Assembly (NCBI GenBank): GCA_015680905.1
Contig: CM027383.1
Span: 94,004,001-94,068,000 of the forward strand
Source of the DNA: Coptis chinensis
Taxonomy: Eukaryota; Streptophyta; Magnoliopsida; Ranunculales; Ranunculaceae
Reading direction: 5' to 3'
DNA length: 64,000 nt
Shown: positions 12,689 to 24,237 of the stretch, in pieces
How the letters are laid out: each line of letters begins with the position of its first letter
Position numbering within the stretch: the stretch's first letter is position 1
Made by a program: the position numbers and the translations under genes
The notes under the pieces: generated by a model
What the model saw: only the letters and a program-made list of their open reading frames with translations
The model's database searches: none
Told to the model about the DNA's origin: nothing

Positions 12689-14540
12689 CCATCCTCGATG
12701 TACAATTTATGTGTCATAAAAAGGAGAAAATCAGTTATCATCAAAAAAATTCAGGTAGTTCTTCTTAGGCACTATCTTTCTTGGTTGATCCATTTGGAAT
12801 GATAAGTGAGGGAAGGATAGTGAAGAATGCATGAGAAGAAACTGGCTGAAAAGAAGAGATTTATAGCCAATATATGAGTCTGTACGAATCAATATGCCAA
12901 GTGCAATTAGATCCATAATTAAAATCTAAAAACACAAGCGAATCATGTAATGTTGTTTCACATAAGTATGTACAACAACTATGGGTATCCATAGTACGTC
13001 TTTTCATATCAGATTTCCAAAAACAATTAATGAGGTGTTCCAATGTTAGAAAACACGGAGGAATGTTTCACACGGTAGTTAGACCTACAGTTATTTTCTG
13101 AATTGATGATCATACCTCAATAATGGAAGATGGATAGATAAATCGAGCGGCGTGCGCGACAAGTTTTAGGTGTACCATATAACGTGCGCGATTTTCCATG
13201 AACACAATGAGTTTAGATTGAATTATTTTCGTGAGTTATTGATTTTCCTTCTTTGTTATGGATTTGATAATAATTTTATTTATGTTTATGATAAAGTGAA
13301 AATAATGATACACACAAATATTAAAATAGGGGACTTAATACACACAAATATTAAATAGGGGACTTCTCCATTTAATGTTATGCATGAACCAACGCAAATA
13401 CAAATGTTTTGAGAATTATTTAACACACCATAGTAATTTACAAAATGACAAAAGGAAAGAGAGATGTAAGTTACATAAATCCAGATATTCTAAAGGATGT
13501 TACGCATGATTAACAGTATCACAACGATAAATACTGCTATCGGTCTGATTTGTGGAATGCCCCATCACGTTGCTCGGGCGTGAGAACTGAAGAGTAGATT
13601 TACATTTTACCCTCTCCACATGATGTCTTGTTTTGTAAAAGCCTTTTCTTTAATAGAATTTTAACTTACTTAGCAAAAAAAACAATTCGATAATTTCTCG
13701 ATCCCCATCACGATACATTATGTTGAAGAAGATGAAAATATATGAAGATTAAGTTATGGAGAGTAAGAGAATGGAATGAGTGAAGTTAGATGAGAAGTGA
13801 TGGATTTTATAGTCGAAAATCTGACCTTTTTTTGATATATGACCGTTTGGGTATCTAACCGTACACGTGATTTGGGTCGGGTTTTTTTTTTTTGCCTAAG
13901 CCCAAATGAATTCCGGAAATTCCCTTTATGTTCTGAAATGTCTTGAAATTTCAAATGCGGAATTTCGATTCGTTTTAACTCTAAATTGAACGAATGAGAT
14001 GTCAAAACGATCGACATTAAAAATGTCATCCAATGGAATATGACAAAGGCACATTCAACCTTTTGTATTTGCATTTTTTATTTTTTGGGGGTTTGAGTCT
14101 TGTAAAAACAGAACGCAAATTTTTTATTTTTACTTTTTTTTTTTATGTACAAATTTACAAGGGGAGATGAACGTGTCAACAACACCGCGGCTTTAAGAAG
14201 AAAACCATTATAGTAAAATCAGGCAACTGTCATGTCGGCTCTGGGATGAATCCAATCCAGCCAGACTGTGGCTTAACCTTTATGTTTTGGGGGCCTAGGG
14301 TTCAGGATGGTACCATCCCTGACCAATATGCAATGGTCTAATAATAATATTACCCTTAGTACATATGGTATAGCCTCAAACCACCCGAACTGTCATCAAA
14401 TAGAAAACTATTCGGGGTTGGCCTGGTGAAATCCATTGCCCGTGCGAACGAGGGACCATCCGATGTTGCACATCACGACTCTCTCTGTGCACAATGCTTA
14501 GTGCAAAGGTGAAAATAAAAGACACGAGTATATACATGTT
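12689..14540. other. Athila internal spacer without recognisable genes
   Basis: AT-rich sequence with short ORFs on both strands and no family motif. It includes a direct ATACACACAAATATTAAA-type duplication near 13310-13360. A block at 14070-14120 resembles 11620-11660, sharing TTGTAAAAACAGAACGCAA. Confidence 0.5.
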
Positions 14541-14642
14541 GAGTCTTTTAACGTCAAATCCTCAAGACGAAGGTGAGTCTTTTAACATCAGATCCTCAAG
14601 ATGAAGATGAGTTTTTAACATCAAATCCTCAAGACGAATCCC
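14541..14642. repeat. 34-bp tandem repeat, three copies
   Basis: Units start at 14541, 14575 and 14609, each of the form GAGTCTTTTAACATCAAATC followed by CTCAAGACGAAG, with a few substitutions and one deletion in the third. Located between the integrase and the extra ORFs of the Athila element. Confidence 0.85.
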
Positions 14643-15135
14643 AACCTATGGGAACAACGGGGTGACGACGAAGTTTATCCTGCTAAGCTGGTGTCAGACA
14701 ATAATATACCTTATACCGGCTCATATCGGATAGTAGTTCAAGACCTAGACAAAAAGGTGTTTGACAATTCATACACCACCCCATCCTTCGCGCACGTCGC
14801 TTTTGAGCAAAAGTACTACGACCATTACCTATTCGAGATGGGTGAGATTTACACCAAATGATATGCTGGAGCTCGAGAGGAAAAGAATAGAAAAGGGAAG
14901 AGAAGGAAGGATGGGAAATTTTTGGTACCCATTGTTGACCAGAAGGCACGTTTGCTCGATTATCATAAGACATTTATACTCAGTTCTGAAATAGAGTTTT
15001 TGTGGACTCAGGTTTCGGCGCTTGCAACCACACACTCTAGGATATTTGAGAGAAGAAAATAGAAGAGGGCCCGGCTACTATAATGGTGTACTTTCCCTAT
15101 TTTAAACACCTGGAAAGAAGTACACCAACGAATCT
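14643..15135. other. Spacer 3' of the integrase
   Basis: Non-coding sequence immediately downstream of the integrase stop on the minus strand. A 96-codon minus ORF (14973-14683) shows no family motif and is probably chance. Confidence 0.4.
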
Positions 15136-16461
15136 TTAGTCTTTGTAGACTGGATCTTTGAGAAGAGTCTTTTCGACATCTGGAGAACACAACTCATGAT
15201 AATATTTAAGGCGTTGGCCATTTACTTTAAATTCGTTGTCATTGTTTAAATTTTTCAAAGAAATATCCCCATAAGGGGTGACAGCAGAGATAGTGAAAGG
15301 ACCAGACCATTGAGTTTTTAATTTTCCTGGAAAAATGTGTAATCTCAAGTTGTACAACAAAACTTTTTGACCAATTTTGAATTCTTTTCTTAATATGTGC
15401 TTGTCATGCACTCTTTTAATGTTGGCTTTATAGGATTTTGAAAGATCATAGGCATCACTCCGAATCTCCTCAAACTCATTTAACTACAATTTTCGCTTCT
15501 CGCCTTCCGCATTGGTATTATAATTTAGGTTTTTGATGGCCCATAGAGCACGATGCTCAAGTTCAACCGGAAGATGACAAGGTTTACCAAAAACGAGGCG
15601 GTAAGGGGACATGCCTATAGGTGTCTTAAAAGCCATTCTATATGCCCACAAGGCATTAGATAATCGAAGAGACTAGTCTTTTCTAGATGGATTAACTGTC
15701 TTTTCTAAAATTGATTTAATCTCTCTATTAGAGACTTCTACTTGGCCATTGGTCTAAGGATGATACGGAGTTGCCACTTTGTGAGTGACTCCATATTTCT
15801 TTACTAATGATTCAAAAAATTTATTACAGAAATATTTTTCCCCATCACTAATTATAGCTTTGGGAACACCAAATCGAGAGAAAATATTTTCATTTACAAA
15901 CAAAATAATAGTTTTGTGATCATTAGCACGGCATGCCATTGCCTCAATCCATTTTGACACGTAGTCAACAACTACCAGTATGTAGAGAAAACCATGACAA
16001 TTTGGAAATGGACCCATGAAGTCGATGTCCCACACATCAAATATTTCGACAATTAAAATTGGATTTAAGGGCATCATATTGCGTTGAGTAATGCATCCTA
16101 GTTGCTAGCAGCGACTGCATGCTTTGCAATGCTCATGTGCATATTTAAACAGTGTTAGCCAAAAAAATCCACATTGTAGAACCTTGGCCACAGTTTTCTT
16201 ACCACTGAGATGACTACCACAAGATTGTTCATGGCAGAATGCTAACACGTCATTGTGTTTCCAGTCGGGAATGCAACGATGTATCAATTGGTCGGAACAA
16301 TACTTGAAGAGGTAGGGATCATCCCAGAAATAAAATTTTATTGTGGATAAGAACTTTTTCCGATCCGTACGAGTCCAAGATGAAGGGACTTCCTCGGTAA
16401 CTAGGTAGTTTACTATATCAGCGTACCAAAGAGTTGAAAAAAATGGAATACAAGTGTTCAT
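15136..16461 (-). pseudogene. Athila integrase
   Basis: Minus-strand integrase in three pieces. The H2C2 finger is at 16461-16105 (HEQSCGSHLSGKKTVAKVL, HCKACSRC); the usual GGH is GSH. The catalytic core at 16077-15754 has [10 protein letters not shown] and [11 protein letters not shown], then [21 protein letters not shown] with the second Asp, followed by YHP. The C-terminal GPF/chromo-like part (15411-15136) has FKIGQKVLLYN and WSGPFTISAV, then GQRLKYYHE. Stops separate the pieces near 16095 and 15755. It would insert the element cDNA into the genome; inactive here. Confidence 0.85.
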
Positions 16462-17853
16462 CTAGGAATGAATCATAGATGGGTTCGGCATCATTATCGA
16501 CATCATTGACGAGTCATGATAAATGGTCTGCAACCACATTCTCGCAATCTTTTTTATCTCTAATTTCTAGAGTAAACTCTTGCAAGAGGAGTATCCAGCG
16601 GATCAACCTCTGTTTGGCATCTTTCTTTGCTAAGAGATAACGAAGCGCCACATGGTCAGTGTAGACTATTGTGGAAGAACCAACTAGGTGAGGACGAAAC
16701 TTATCCAGGGCATAGACAACTGCGAGAAATTCTTTCTCAGTGGTGGTATAATTACGTTGAGCTTCATTATGAGTTTTACTAGCATAGTAAATGACAATTG
16801 GTTTATTCTCTCGGCGTTGCCCTAGGACAGCTCCAATAGTGTAGTCACTCGCGTCACACATTAATTCAAAAGGTTTAGACCAATCAGGGGGTTGAATTAT
16901 CAGAGTTGTAATCAGGGTAGACTTTAAGGTCTCAAAAGCTTGTTTGCAATCGAAAGTGAAGTCAAATACGACATCTTTAAGCAGGAGATTTGTTAAAGGT
17001 CGAGCAACCTCTGAGAAATCTTAAATAAATCTCTTATAGAATCCTGCGTGTTCTAGAAATACACGTATGTCGTGAGCTGATTTTGGTATAGGAAGTAAAA
17101 CAATTTTTTCAATCTTAGCTTTATTGACTTTGATTCCATCCTTTGAAACGATATGACCTAGAACTATTCCTTTTGTAATCATAAAATGACATTTTTCCCA
17201 ATTAAGAACGAGATTTTTCTCTTCACAACGTACTAAAACTTTTTCAAGATTTGATAGACACTATCGAAAAGAATTACCATATATTGAGAAATCATCCATG
17301 AACACTTCCATAAAGCGTTCAACCATATCACTAAAAATGTGAAGCATACAACGTTGAATGTACCCAGTGCATTGCAAAGGCCAAAAGGCATTCGGTTTAT
17401 ATGCAAATGTACCAAAAGGACAATTGAATGTTGTTTTTTCTGATCGCCAGGATCTATGATTATTTGAAAATATCCTGAATAACCATCAAGAAAATAGTAA
17501 AATGCATGACCCGCTAACCGTTCAAGCATCTGGTCAATGAAAGGAAGTGGGAAATGATCTTTACGAGTGATTGCATTAAGTTTGCAATAGTCAATGCATA
17601 TTCACCACCTCACTGGAATACGAGCGGAGATGCATTCATCTTTATCATTTCGCACAACTGTAATGCTAGACTTCTTGGGAACAATGTGCACTAGACTCAC
17701 CCAAACACTATCCGAGATAGGGTAAATAATACCGGCATCCAGTAACCTTAAAATTTCTTCCCGTACAACCTCCTTCATGGTAGGATTAAGAAGACATTGC
17801 GACTCACGTGATGTCTTGGCATTTTCTTCAATATGTATGCGATGGGTGCACAC
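16462..17853 (-). pseudogene. Athila reverse transcriptase and RNase H
   Basis: RT starts at 17853 (HRIHIEENAKTSRES, EILRLLDAGIIYPISDS, VPKKSSITVV). It continues with MLERLAGHAFYYFLDGYSGY, where the usual first catalytic Asp stretch is kept, then MPFGLCNA. After a frame change comes MEVFMDDFSIYG (about 17320-17285), holding the MDD active site. RNase H is at 16861-16514: [47 protein letters not shown]. Several stops and at least two frameshifts break the chain. Confidence 0.85.
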
Positions 17854-18900
17854 TTTAGGGTCAATGCCTTTAATGTCATCAAGAGACCATCCAATAGCAG
17901 AACGGTGTTCTTAGATGACCTTAATTAAATGTGATTCCTGATCGGCAGCCAATTGTGATGATATGATAATTGGGTGACTATCATCTAGATCTAAATGTAG
18001 GTATTTTAAGTCCGAAGGAATAGACTTTAAGTTAGAGGTGGGAGGAGTGGGTATTAAAGATTCTTGAGGAATGTCGTCTTCCATATAGAAAATAGATTGA
18101 TGTTCATCCAAGTCGCTTGATAGGACTATAGTAGAGTCAATTAGTGGTATTGACTCTAAGAACTCGTTAACATCCTGTGAATAAGCATCCACATCAAATT
18201 CAAAATCACCACATGAAAGGAATTGGTGTACTTCATCCTCAGGAAAAGTGTTTGTGAAATATTCCTGCACAAGGGTGTCAATCAGGTTAACCTCCCCATC
18301 AATGTCATTCTCTGGAATTTGTTTCATCAACTTGAACACATTAATCTCGACCGAAAGATTTCCGAAGGATATGGTCATAGAACCATCCCTATAGTTTATG
18401 AGTGCATTAGCAGTTGCTAGGAACGGATGCCCTAATATGATAGGAATAGAATCACAGGCAACTTCTGTATCCAAAATGACAAAATCGATGGGATAGAAAA
18501 AGTCTTGGACTTTTACAAGTATGTTTTCCACAATGCCTTTTGGATACTTAATGGAATGATCGGCTAATTGTAGAGTCATCGTGATAGGTTTAAGCTCATG
18601 AAGACTTAGTTGTTTGAATAAGTAATAAGGAAGTAAGTTCACACTCACTCCTAGGTCTAGTAATGCAGTGGTCGTATATTTGTCACCTAATGTGCATGGA
18701 ACTGTTGGTCTACTAGGGTCCTTGTATTTGACTATTCCATTGTATTCGGTGATTGACGGAAACTATTCAGTAAGAAATGCTTGTTGAGGAACATTTGTTC
18801 TCCTTTTTGTGGTGCACATATCTTTCAGAAATTTTGCATGTTTTGGCAATTGTTTTAGGGCATCGAGAAAGGGTAAGTTGATTGTCAAATTCTTAAAAGT
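17854..18900 (-). pseudogene. Athila aspartic protease region
   Basis: Retropepsin-type protease on the minus strand. The active-site motif reads LLDLGVSVNLLPYYLF (about 18660-18610), DLG instead of the commoner DTG/DSG but usual for Athila. It is followed by LQLADHSIKYPKGIVENILV, YPIDFVILDTE and PIILGHPFLATANALI, the flap and second hydrophobic-Gly motif. An acidic linker leads towards RT. An in-frame stop lies upstream of the active site near 18765. Confidence 0.8.
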
Positions 18901-20646
18901 TTATCGAATTTCATCAAAATTTTCATCAGGTTTATTCTTTGCTAAACGGGTAGGAAATGGTGCCTTAGGGCGGAATTTGGCATAAGGATTCGCTCGTTCG
19001 TTTCCCGATTTTTGAGTTTGTGACTTTGATGAACTAGGTGTTTCCACTGTTGGTTCATTATCTGGAGTATATTCATTGGAATCTTTGTTTACTTTTGTTT
19101 GATCATCTGGCATACGGATTTGATTGTCAATGGTTTTGCCCGAACGAAGAGTAGTTATTGCATTCATCTCACCTTGGTTTGGAGCATTTATACTAGGTGC
19201 ATTTGTGACTTCACAGGCAGTGTTCGCTGGCTTAGGGCTTGGAATTGCTTGGGCGGGAAGCACGCCTTTCTGACTCTTTTCTTGTGCTAATTGTTGAAGT
19301 GATTGTTGGATAGACGTTAGGATTTGGGATTGCTGGTTCATGTAAGCGAAGAAAGTCTTGTTTGTCCTATCGGTAGCGAGAGGCATAGGTTGTGCAACAA
19401 GGACGAGTTCACGATTATTGCTTAGAAGTGGTTGATTATAGCCAAAATTTGGATTGGCTGGAACAAGGTTGCGGTTGTTTTGATAGTTAGCATTGGAATT
19501 ACTTTGAAACGGATTTTGACTTTGTTGGTATTGCTGATTATTTCCTTGGCGGTATGGAATAAAATTGTTGATTGGTCGAACAATTGGATTGGCAAAACCT
19601 GGATGAGCCATCTGTTGATTATTCGGGGACCAAGTGAAATTCGGATGTTGTCTCCAAGGTGCATTATGAATGTTGAATGCACATGCCTCCTCCTGTGTTT
19701 GGGTAGGGGGAGTATGTAACAAGGGACAATAAGCATCGGGATGGTCTGGACTGAGACATAAAACACATGGGGAAGTGTTAACGTTCATAACCTGTTGTGG
19801 AAGTTGATTGTTTACTTGAATTGCAAGAGCATCTACTTTTTTAGTGAAGGATTATATCAGTTTCTTCAATTCGAGATCTGGTTTTACCTCAAAAATAGAC
19901 ATAGCTTTTGTAGATGACCTAGAAGAATCAGGTTACCCCCCCCATGTGTACCTCTTTTTAAACTTGTTTTTCAAGAAAAGTATATGCTTCAGTAGCTCCT
20001 TTGTCCATGAAGCAACCGCCGTTCATTATATCAAGAGTTTCTTTTTGATAATCAAAAAGTCCATTAAAGAATGAACGAACAAGGACAACTTTGTCTAGCT
20101 GGTGATGAGGACATTTATCGGTAAATCAACTCCATGCTTCCATAAAGGATTCATGAGGATTTTGACAAAAGAATTGAATTTTCTGAAGCATTTCAGTAGT
20201 TTTCTTCTGAGTATAAAATTGTAGCATGAAAGCTTAAACAAGTTTATTCCATGTGTCTATGGATTGTGGTTGTTGTCCTGCTAGCCAAACTGATGCTTTA
20301 TCCGCTAAAGTGAATGGAAACAACCGAAGCAAGAGACGGCTGGATGGTGAAATGTTGTGGCCACTTGCTGAAGCCTACGAAGGTGATTATACGATTTTTC
20401 ATGATCCAAATCATGATACACAGGTAACAAACTAAAAACGTTGGGCAGAATTCAAAAATCACCTACAATATCCTCGAGTTTGATGTAGGAAGAAGGTCCT
20501 TCCTGTAATGCTGTGTAGAACTCCGAAAGGGACTTCTCAGCTGGTGGATTTTCGTCAACCATAACGAATGAAGGGAATGATGACAAAGAATCTTGTTGAT
20601 TTGGATTAATAAATGAAGAACATTGTGGAGGTGAGAATCTACGCAA
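18901..20646 (-). pseudogene. Athila gag polyprotein
   Basis: Gag on the minus strand. The N-terminal part (20646-19850) carries the retrotransposon gag domain: RLFPFTLADKASVWL, SFMEAWS, PHHQLDKVVLVRSFFNGL, MNGGCFMDKGATEAYTFLE. At least two in-frame stops and a frame change break it. The C-terminal part (19788-18901) is open: a zinc knuckle, CVLCLSPDHPDAYC (C-x2-C-x4-H-x4-C), then a Gln/Asn-rich low-complexity region and a basic tail. It would form the retrotransposon particle and bind RNA. Confidence 0.8.
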
Positions 20647-21129
20647 ATGCTTATCGTATTTTCTCTTACGATAAGTATGTTCAAATTCTTTAGTTGAACC
20701 AGACCTTCATCTCATGCAAGCATAAAATTAGATCTAATTGACAAAAGGAACGTATTATTACTTGGATTTTATGATTATCTTTAAGCATTAGAGTTGAACA
20801 ACTTAGGCCTAAGTTGCTATTAACGTGGCAGTGAAGTTAGGAATACGTGTGCATAAACCAACAGCCAGGTCACAAGAGAGATAGGAAACTAAAATACAAC
20901 TTTTGTTTTGTATAATAATTCGATTTCGTCAATACTCATTGAGATTGTGATTGTCATATAAAGAGCAGCTTCACCCTATTATAAACAACTTATCCAACTC
21001 AGATTTTAACCCTTGTTGGAATGTTCTCTTTTTTCATGACAAAATCGACTTATTAAACAAGACAATTTTCTAAAATAATGATTTTGGAGGATAAAACAGT
21101 GGATTTTGACCTTGAAAATGACCTCAAAA
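20647..21129 (-). other. Athila leader between gag and truncated 5' LTR
   Basis: Non-coding leader. The 3' end of the 5' LTR (equivalent of 5756-5906) and any clear tRNA primer-binding site are missing here; sequence to the left of 21130 does not match the other LTR. Confidence 0.5.
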
Positions 21130-22526
21130 CATAATAAGTAAGTTTTTATTTTACTTTATGACAAACATGGTTGGTTATACTAAACTACTTGGGTTCCTTC
21201 TAGATTTTTAAGTTTACTTAACATGCAAACTACAATAAAATGAAAATCGATTTATAAAAGTGTGGAGAGAGTAAATCCACTCATGTTTTGAAACACCCTT
21301 CTTGCTTGACTCTAGTTGTTGCATATTAATCTTCCTTAAAATTCCTAGACAAATTTTAAATAAGATTATATTTTGATCCCTAACAACATAACTCATCTCT
21401 AAGATTATGTTGCTAGCATGAGAAACTAAAACAATGACTTATCTCTAAGTCATCACCTTAGTTTCTAACTAAACTCCACACCAACTACCATTTTGGGGTA
21501 GGATGTAGAGTCTAGCTTATGGTTCTAAACAACTACTAGAATTAAATTAAAAGGGTTATTACTCACATGAGCATCATTAACCCTCCACAAAAGGAGAGTC
21601 TAGCTCATGATCATGGGTTAAAATAAAAGTTACAAGATAGATAAGTAAAAATAGATAGAAAGAAGAAATGAATACAAAACAAACTAATTACCTAAAGAAA
21701 ATAGAAGTTTTTATTTAGAACTAGAAGTGTTGTCTACCATTAAAGTGTTACAAGCTTTTCTCTAAAAACAACAAAAGCTAAAAAAAAAACAAAAACTAAA
21801 GACAAGGCATGTAAAAGAAATAAAAGTCAAGGAAGTAAATGCTAGCTCCTCCCAAAATAAGCCCCCCTTTACATAAGAGAGCCTTTTTCTCCTTTCCCAC
21901 GTGAAACACTCCCCCCTCATTTATTTTCCTCTTATCCAAAACTAACTCCCATTTGACACCTCTCCTTTTTTTAGATAATCATCACCTAAATCCAACCACT
22001 TCATTAATTTCATGCAAGGTGTCAAATTTGCAACAATTATTTGCACCTTTGTTTTGACTTTCATGATGACTCATCAAGTCTTGCGGGCCCGCCTGAGTGA
22101 GTCCATGTGCAGTGTCCAGTGGTGGTCCGGTCTTTTGGCATTTTTACAACTTTCCGCCTATGCGTACAGTTCATCGCACTAATCATCTGGGAAGCTCACT
22201 CGTCGCATTTGGAGTCCTGGTTCAAGATATATGAGCTTCGATAGTTTGATGCTTATGTGCATGTAATCCCGTTTCTGACTGGATTCTATACTATTTGAAT
22301 CTTTGGGCTTTAGTCTGAATTTGTTGGGCTTCACATGGGCTTGATCGAAAAGCTTATGTATACTCCATATTCCGTGCTTATATGCTGGCTTTATCATTAT
22401 TTGTACGTTAGTTGCTCAAACCTGCAAAAACACGAAAATGCGATTATTTTATAATTATTAAGTACAAAATTAACCGAAATGTTATGTCTCTACGGGGTTT
22501 TATAGTACAGTTTTGGGTGCTTATCA
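21130..22526 (-). repeat. 5' LTR of the Athila-type element, truncated
   Basis: Matches 5907-7302 closely over about 1396 bp, including TATAAAACCCC near its outer end. It lacks the counterpart of the first 151 bp of the other LTR (the U5 end next to the primer-binding site). Confidence 0.85.
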
Positions 22527-22951
22527 CTGAGGATGCTACTCAAGTTGTGAGAGGCAATGAAACTAATCAAGTCAATGAAAGTGTTGAAGGTGCTGATGCT
22601 ATGAGAGGAAGGGGAATAGGAAGGGGCACTAAGGGAAGGGGAAGATGAAGAGTCAGTGGTCAAGTGATTGAAGCTAACACAAGCAATGAGGGTGATGTAC
22701 CTGTGAGGGGTAGAGGAAAGGGCAGTAGGGGTGGCAGGGGAAAAGGAAAGGGTAGGGCAAATGTAGAAAACCAAACTGAAGCATCTTATGGTGATGGACA
22801 GACTCAGCCACCAGGTCAGTCACATACTACAACTGTCACAGCACCCATGCCTCCACCAAAGATAAGAAGGAAAGAAACTTCCTTGAATGATATATCAAGT
22901 CAAGCATCTTGCACTGGAGGTGTTTCACAGCCAGCTTCACAACAAGGATGA
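22527..22951 (+). pseudogene. MULE transposase, C-terminal Gly/Arg-rich tail
   Basis: Resumes the MULE frame right after the Athila element's CTGAG duplication. A Gly-Arg-Lys-rich segment (RGRGKGSRGGRGKGKGR) is followed by Pro/Thr-rich sequence and a TGA at 22949-22951. A TGA near 22646 interrupts it. Such tails follow the zinc knuckle in plant MULE transposases and probably bind nucleic acid. Confidence 0.7.
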
Positions 22952-23267
22952 CCTAATATTATCCTTGGTATTTTGGAAACATGTTGTTTGTTAGACAGTT
23001 GGTTATTGTTATTTGCAACTTGGTTATTGTAATATTTTGGTGTTTGGTTATGATGTCAATAATTGTGTTGTAATGCTATGGTTGCAGTGCTATGTTTGGG
23101 CATGTACTTATGTTTGCAGTACTATGGCTGTTTTGGGGACTTATGTACTTATGTATGCTGTCAGTAATGAATGTGTGTTTCTTAGATTTTAAATGTGGTT
23201 AATAATGTTGCAGACATATCTCCAAATTTGAAATGTCATCCATTAATTTAGGGAATATTCAGATATA
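22952..23267. other. MULE spacer between convergent genes
   Basis: Non-coding T/G-rich 3' untranslated region shared by the convergent transposase and GRF zinc-finger gene. No other gene seen. Confidence 0.5.
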
Positions 23268-23375
23268 TTATTTTGGAACTGATAACTTCTTGACAAGTTC
23301 TGCTACATCAGATACATTGCTCTCTATTTGCATCTTAAGAAGGCCATCAATACATAGCTTCAGTTTACCCTCTTC

Positions 23376-23943
23376 TTATGTTGGCTTCTTCAGTTTACCT
23401 TCTTCTTCTATTGGCTTCTTCAGTTTACCATTTTCTTCTTTTTGCTTCTCCAGTTCATCAAACCACTTAAAGCCACTGCATATTGGTGATCCCTTACACC
23501 TAAGAAACCTTTTTCCCATGTTGTGTTCTTGGTCACTCTTCCTAACTACCATGGTTAGCTTGCAACCAGGGTAGACACATGGATAATCTAGCCATTTGCA
23601 CTGGTACTTCCAATGATCCGATTCTCCACAGTTAAAACAACCTCCAAAACCTTCATTATTGTCACATGATGCTATTCCTCGACACCTAATGCTATTTCCT
23701 CCCTGATATTAACACAGAAAAACAAACAAAATCTTAATTTGTATAAACCTCTTTTAATTTGTATAAACCCCTCATTTTTTAACTTTAATTTGTTTTGACT
23801 CCTAAATTGGCAGAGAGAGACTTCATCCACAAAAGGAGATGAGGAAGATGAGGAAGTCTATTATAACTTATAACAGATGCAAAACAAGTTCAAAAATTAC
23901 TAACCTGACTTGATAAGGCACTTCCAAAACCACCACCACCCAT
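23376..23943 (-). CDS. MULE accessory gene: CCHC knuckle plus GRF zinc finger
   Basis: Two-exon minus-strand gene. Exon 1 is 23943-23905 (MGGGGFGSALSSQ) and exon 2 is 23702-23376, joined by a GT-AG intron (GTTAG...ATCAG) in phase 0, giving 121 residues. Residues ~35-48 form a zinc knuckle, CFNCGESDHWKYQC. A GRF finger follows (CVYPGCKLTMVVRKSDQ, then MGKRFLRCKG, CSGFKWFDE), with the spaced Cys residues and the R-F pair of the family. A Lys/Glu repeat (EEEGKLKKP) ends at TAA (23378-23376). The same frame continues to a second stop at 23270-23268, and a repeat comparison shows the first stop is a GAA-to-TAA change. GRF fingers bind single-stranded nucleic acid in known proteins; a role in transposition is inferred. 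Confidence 0.75.
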
Positions 23944-24094
23944 TTTCTCCAAAACATGAAAGAAATGAGATTGGAGGTGAAAACAAGAAATTGGAGACTA
24001 ATGAACCCAATTTATAGTGGTTACATCACGAAAGGTAAAATTGGTATTTCACGTATAGTTAAATTTGTTAGAGTCAAATTAACCCAACGGCTCT

Positions 24095-24237
24095 TTTTTA
24101 GGGATATTTTAGGCAATAGAGCAAATATGGATGATTTCTGAACGGGGCAGGATGGAATGGAGGGACTTTTGTGATGATTCAAAATTTGGGGGTAAACACA
24201 AATCCATGTTATAAAATGGGGGGTTTTCACTAATTAA
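24095..24237. repeat. Probable right terminal inverted repeat of the MULE
   Basis: Read on the minus strand from 24237: GTTAATTAGTGAAAACCCCC, then ATTTTATAACATGG and ACCCCCAAATTTTG. This is the composition of plant MULE TIRs. It sits just outside the start of the minus-strand GRF gene, where its promoter would be. The exact edge is uncertain by a few bases. Confidence 0.5.

Larger units (their letters stand above)
5756..22526 (-). mobile_element. Athila-type Ty3-gypsy LTR retrotransposon
   Basis: A 16.8-kb element on the minus strand: 5' LTR at right (21130-22526), gag-pol (20646-15136), extra ORFs (12688-8953), and 3' LTR at left (5756-7302). It begins TGATC and ends TTATCA, flanked by the perfect 5-bp duplication CTGAG (5751-5755 and 22527-22531), with the MULE frame continuing across. 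A purine-rich PPT (GGGGAAGGTG on the minus strand) abuts the 3' LTR at 7303. Clade assignment rests on the protease (DLGVSVNLLPYYLF), the RT (MPFGLCNA, FMDDF) and extra coding space between integrase and the 3' LTR. Many stops and frameshifts: not autonomous. Confidence 0.85.
4132..24237 (+). mobile_element. Mutator-like element (MULE), host of the nested insertions
   Basis: The outer transposon of the left third of the window. Its transposase exons appear at 4132-5755 and 22527-22951, interrupted by the Athila element; upstream it is interrupted by the hAT. A second, minus-strand gene (GRF zinc finger) lies at its right end. The right terminal region (24095-24237) reads on the minus strand as GTTAATTAGTGAAAACCCCC and onwards, the style of plant MULE terminal inverted repeats. 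The left terminus is outside the window, so TIR pairing and the 9-bp target duplication are unverified. Confidence 0.7.

Noticed and set aside
23233-23574. 113-codon plus-strand ORF rich in Ser/Phe
   Set aside because: It is the antisense shadow of the GRF zinc-finger gene, whose minus frame carries the conserved motifs.
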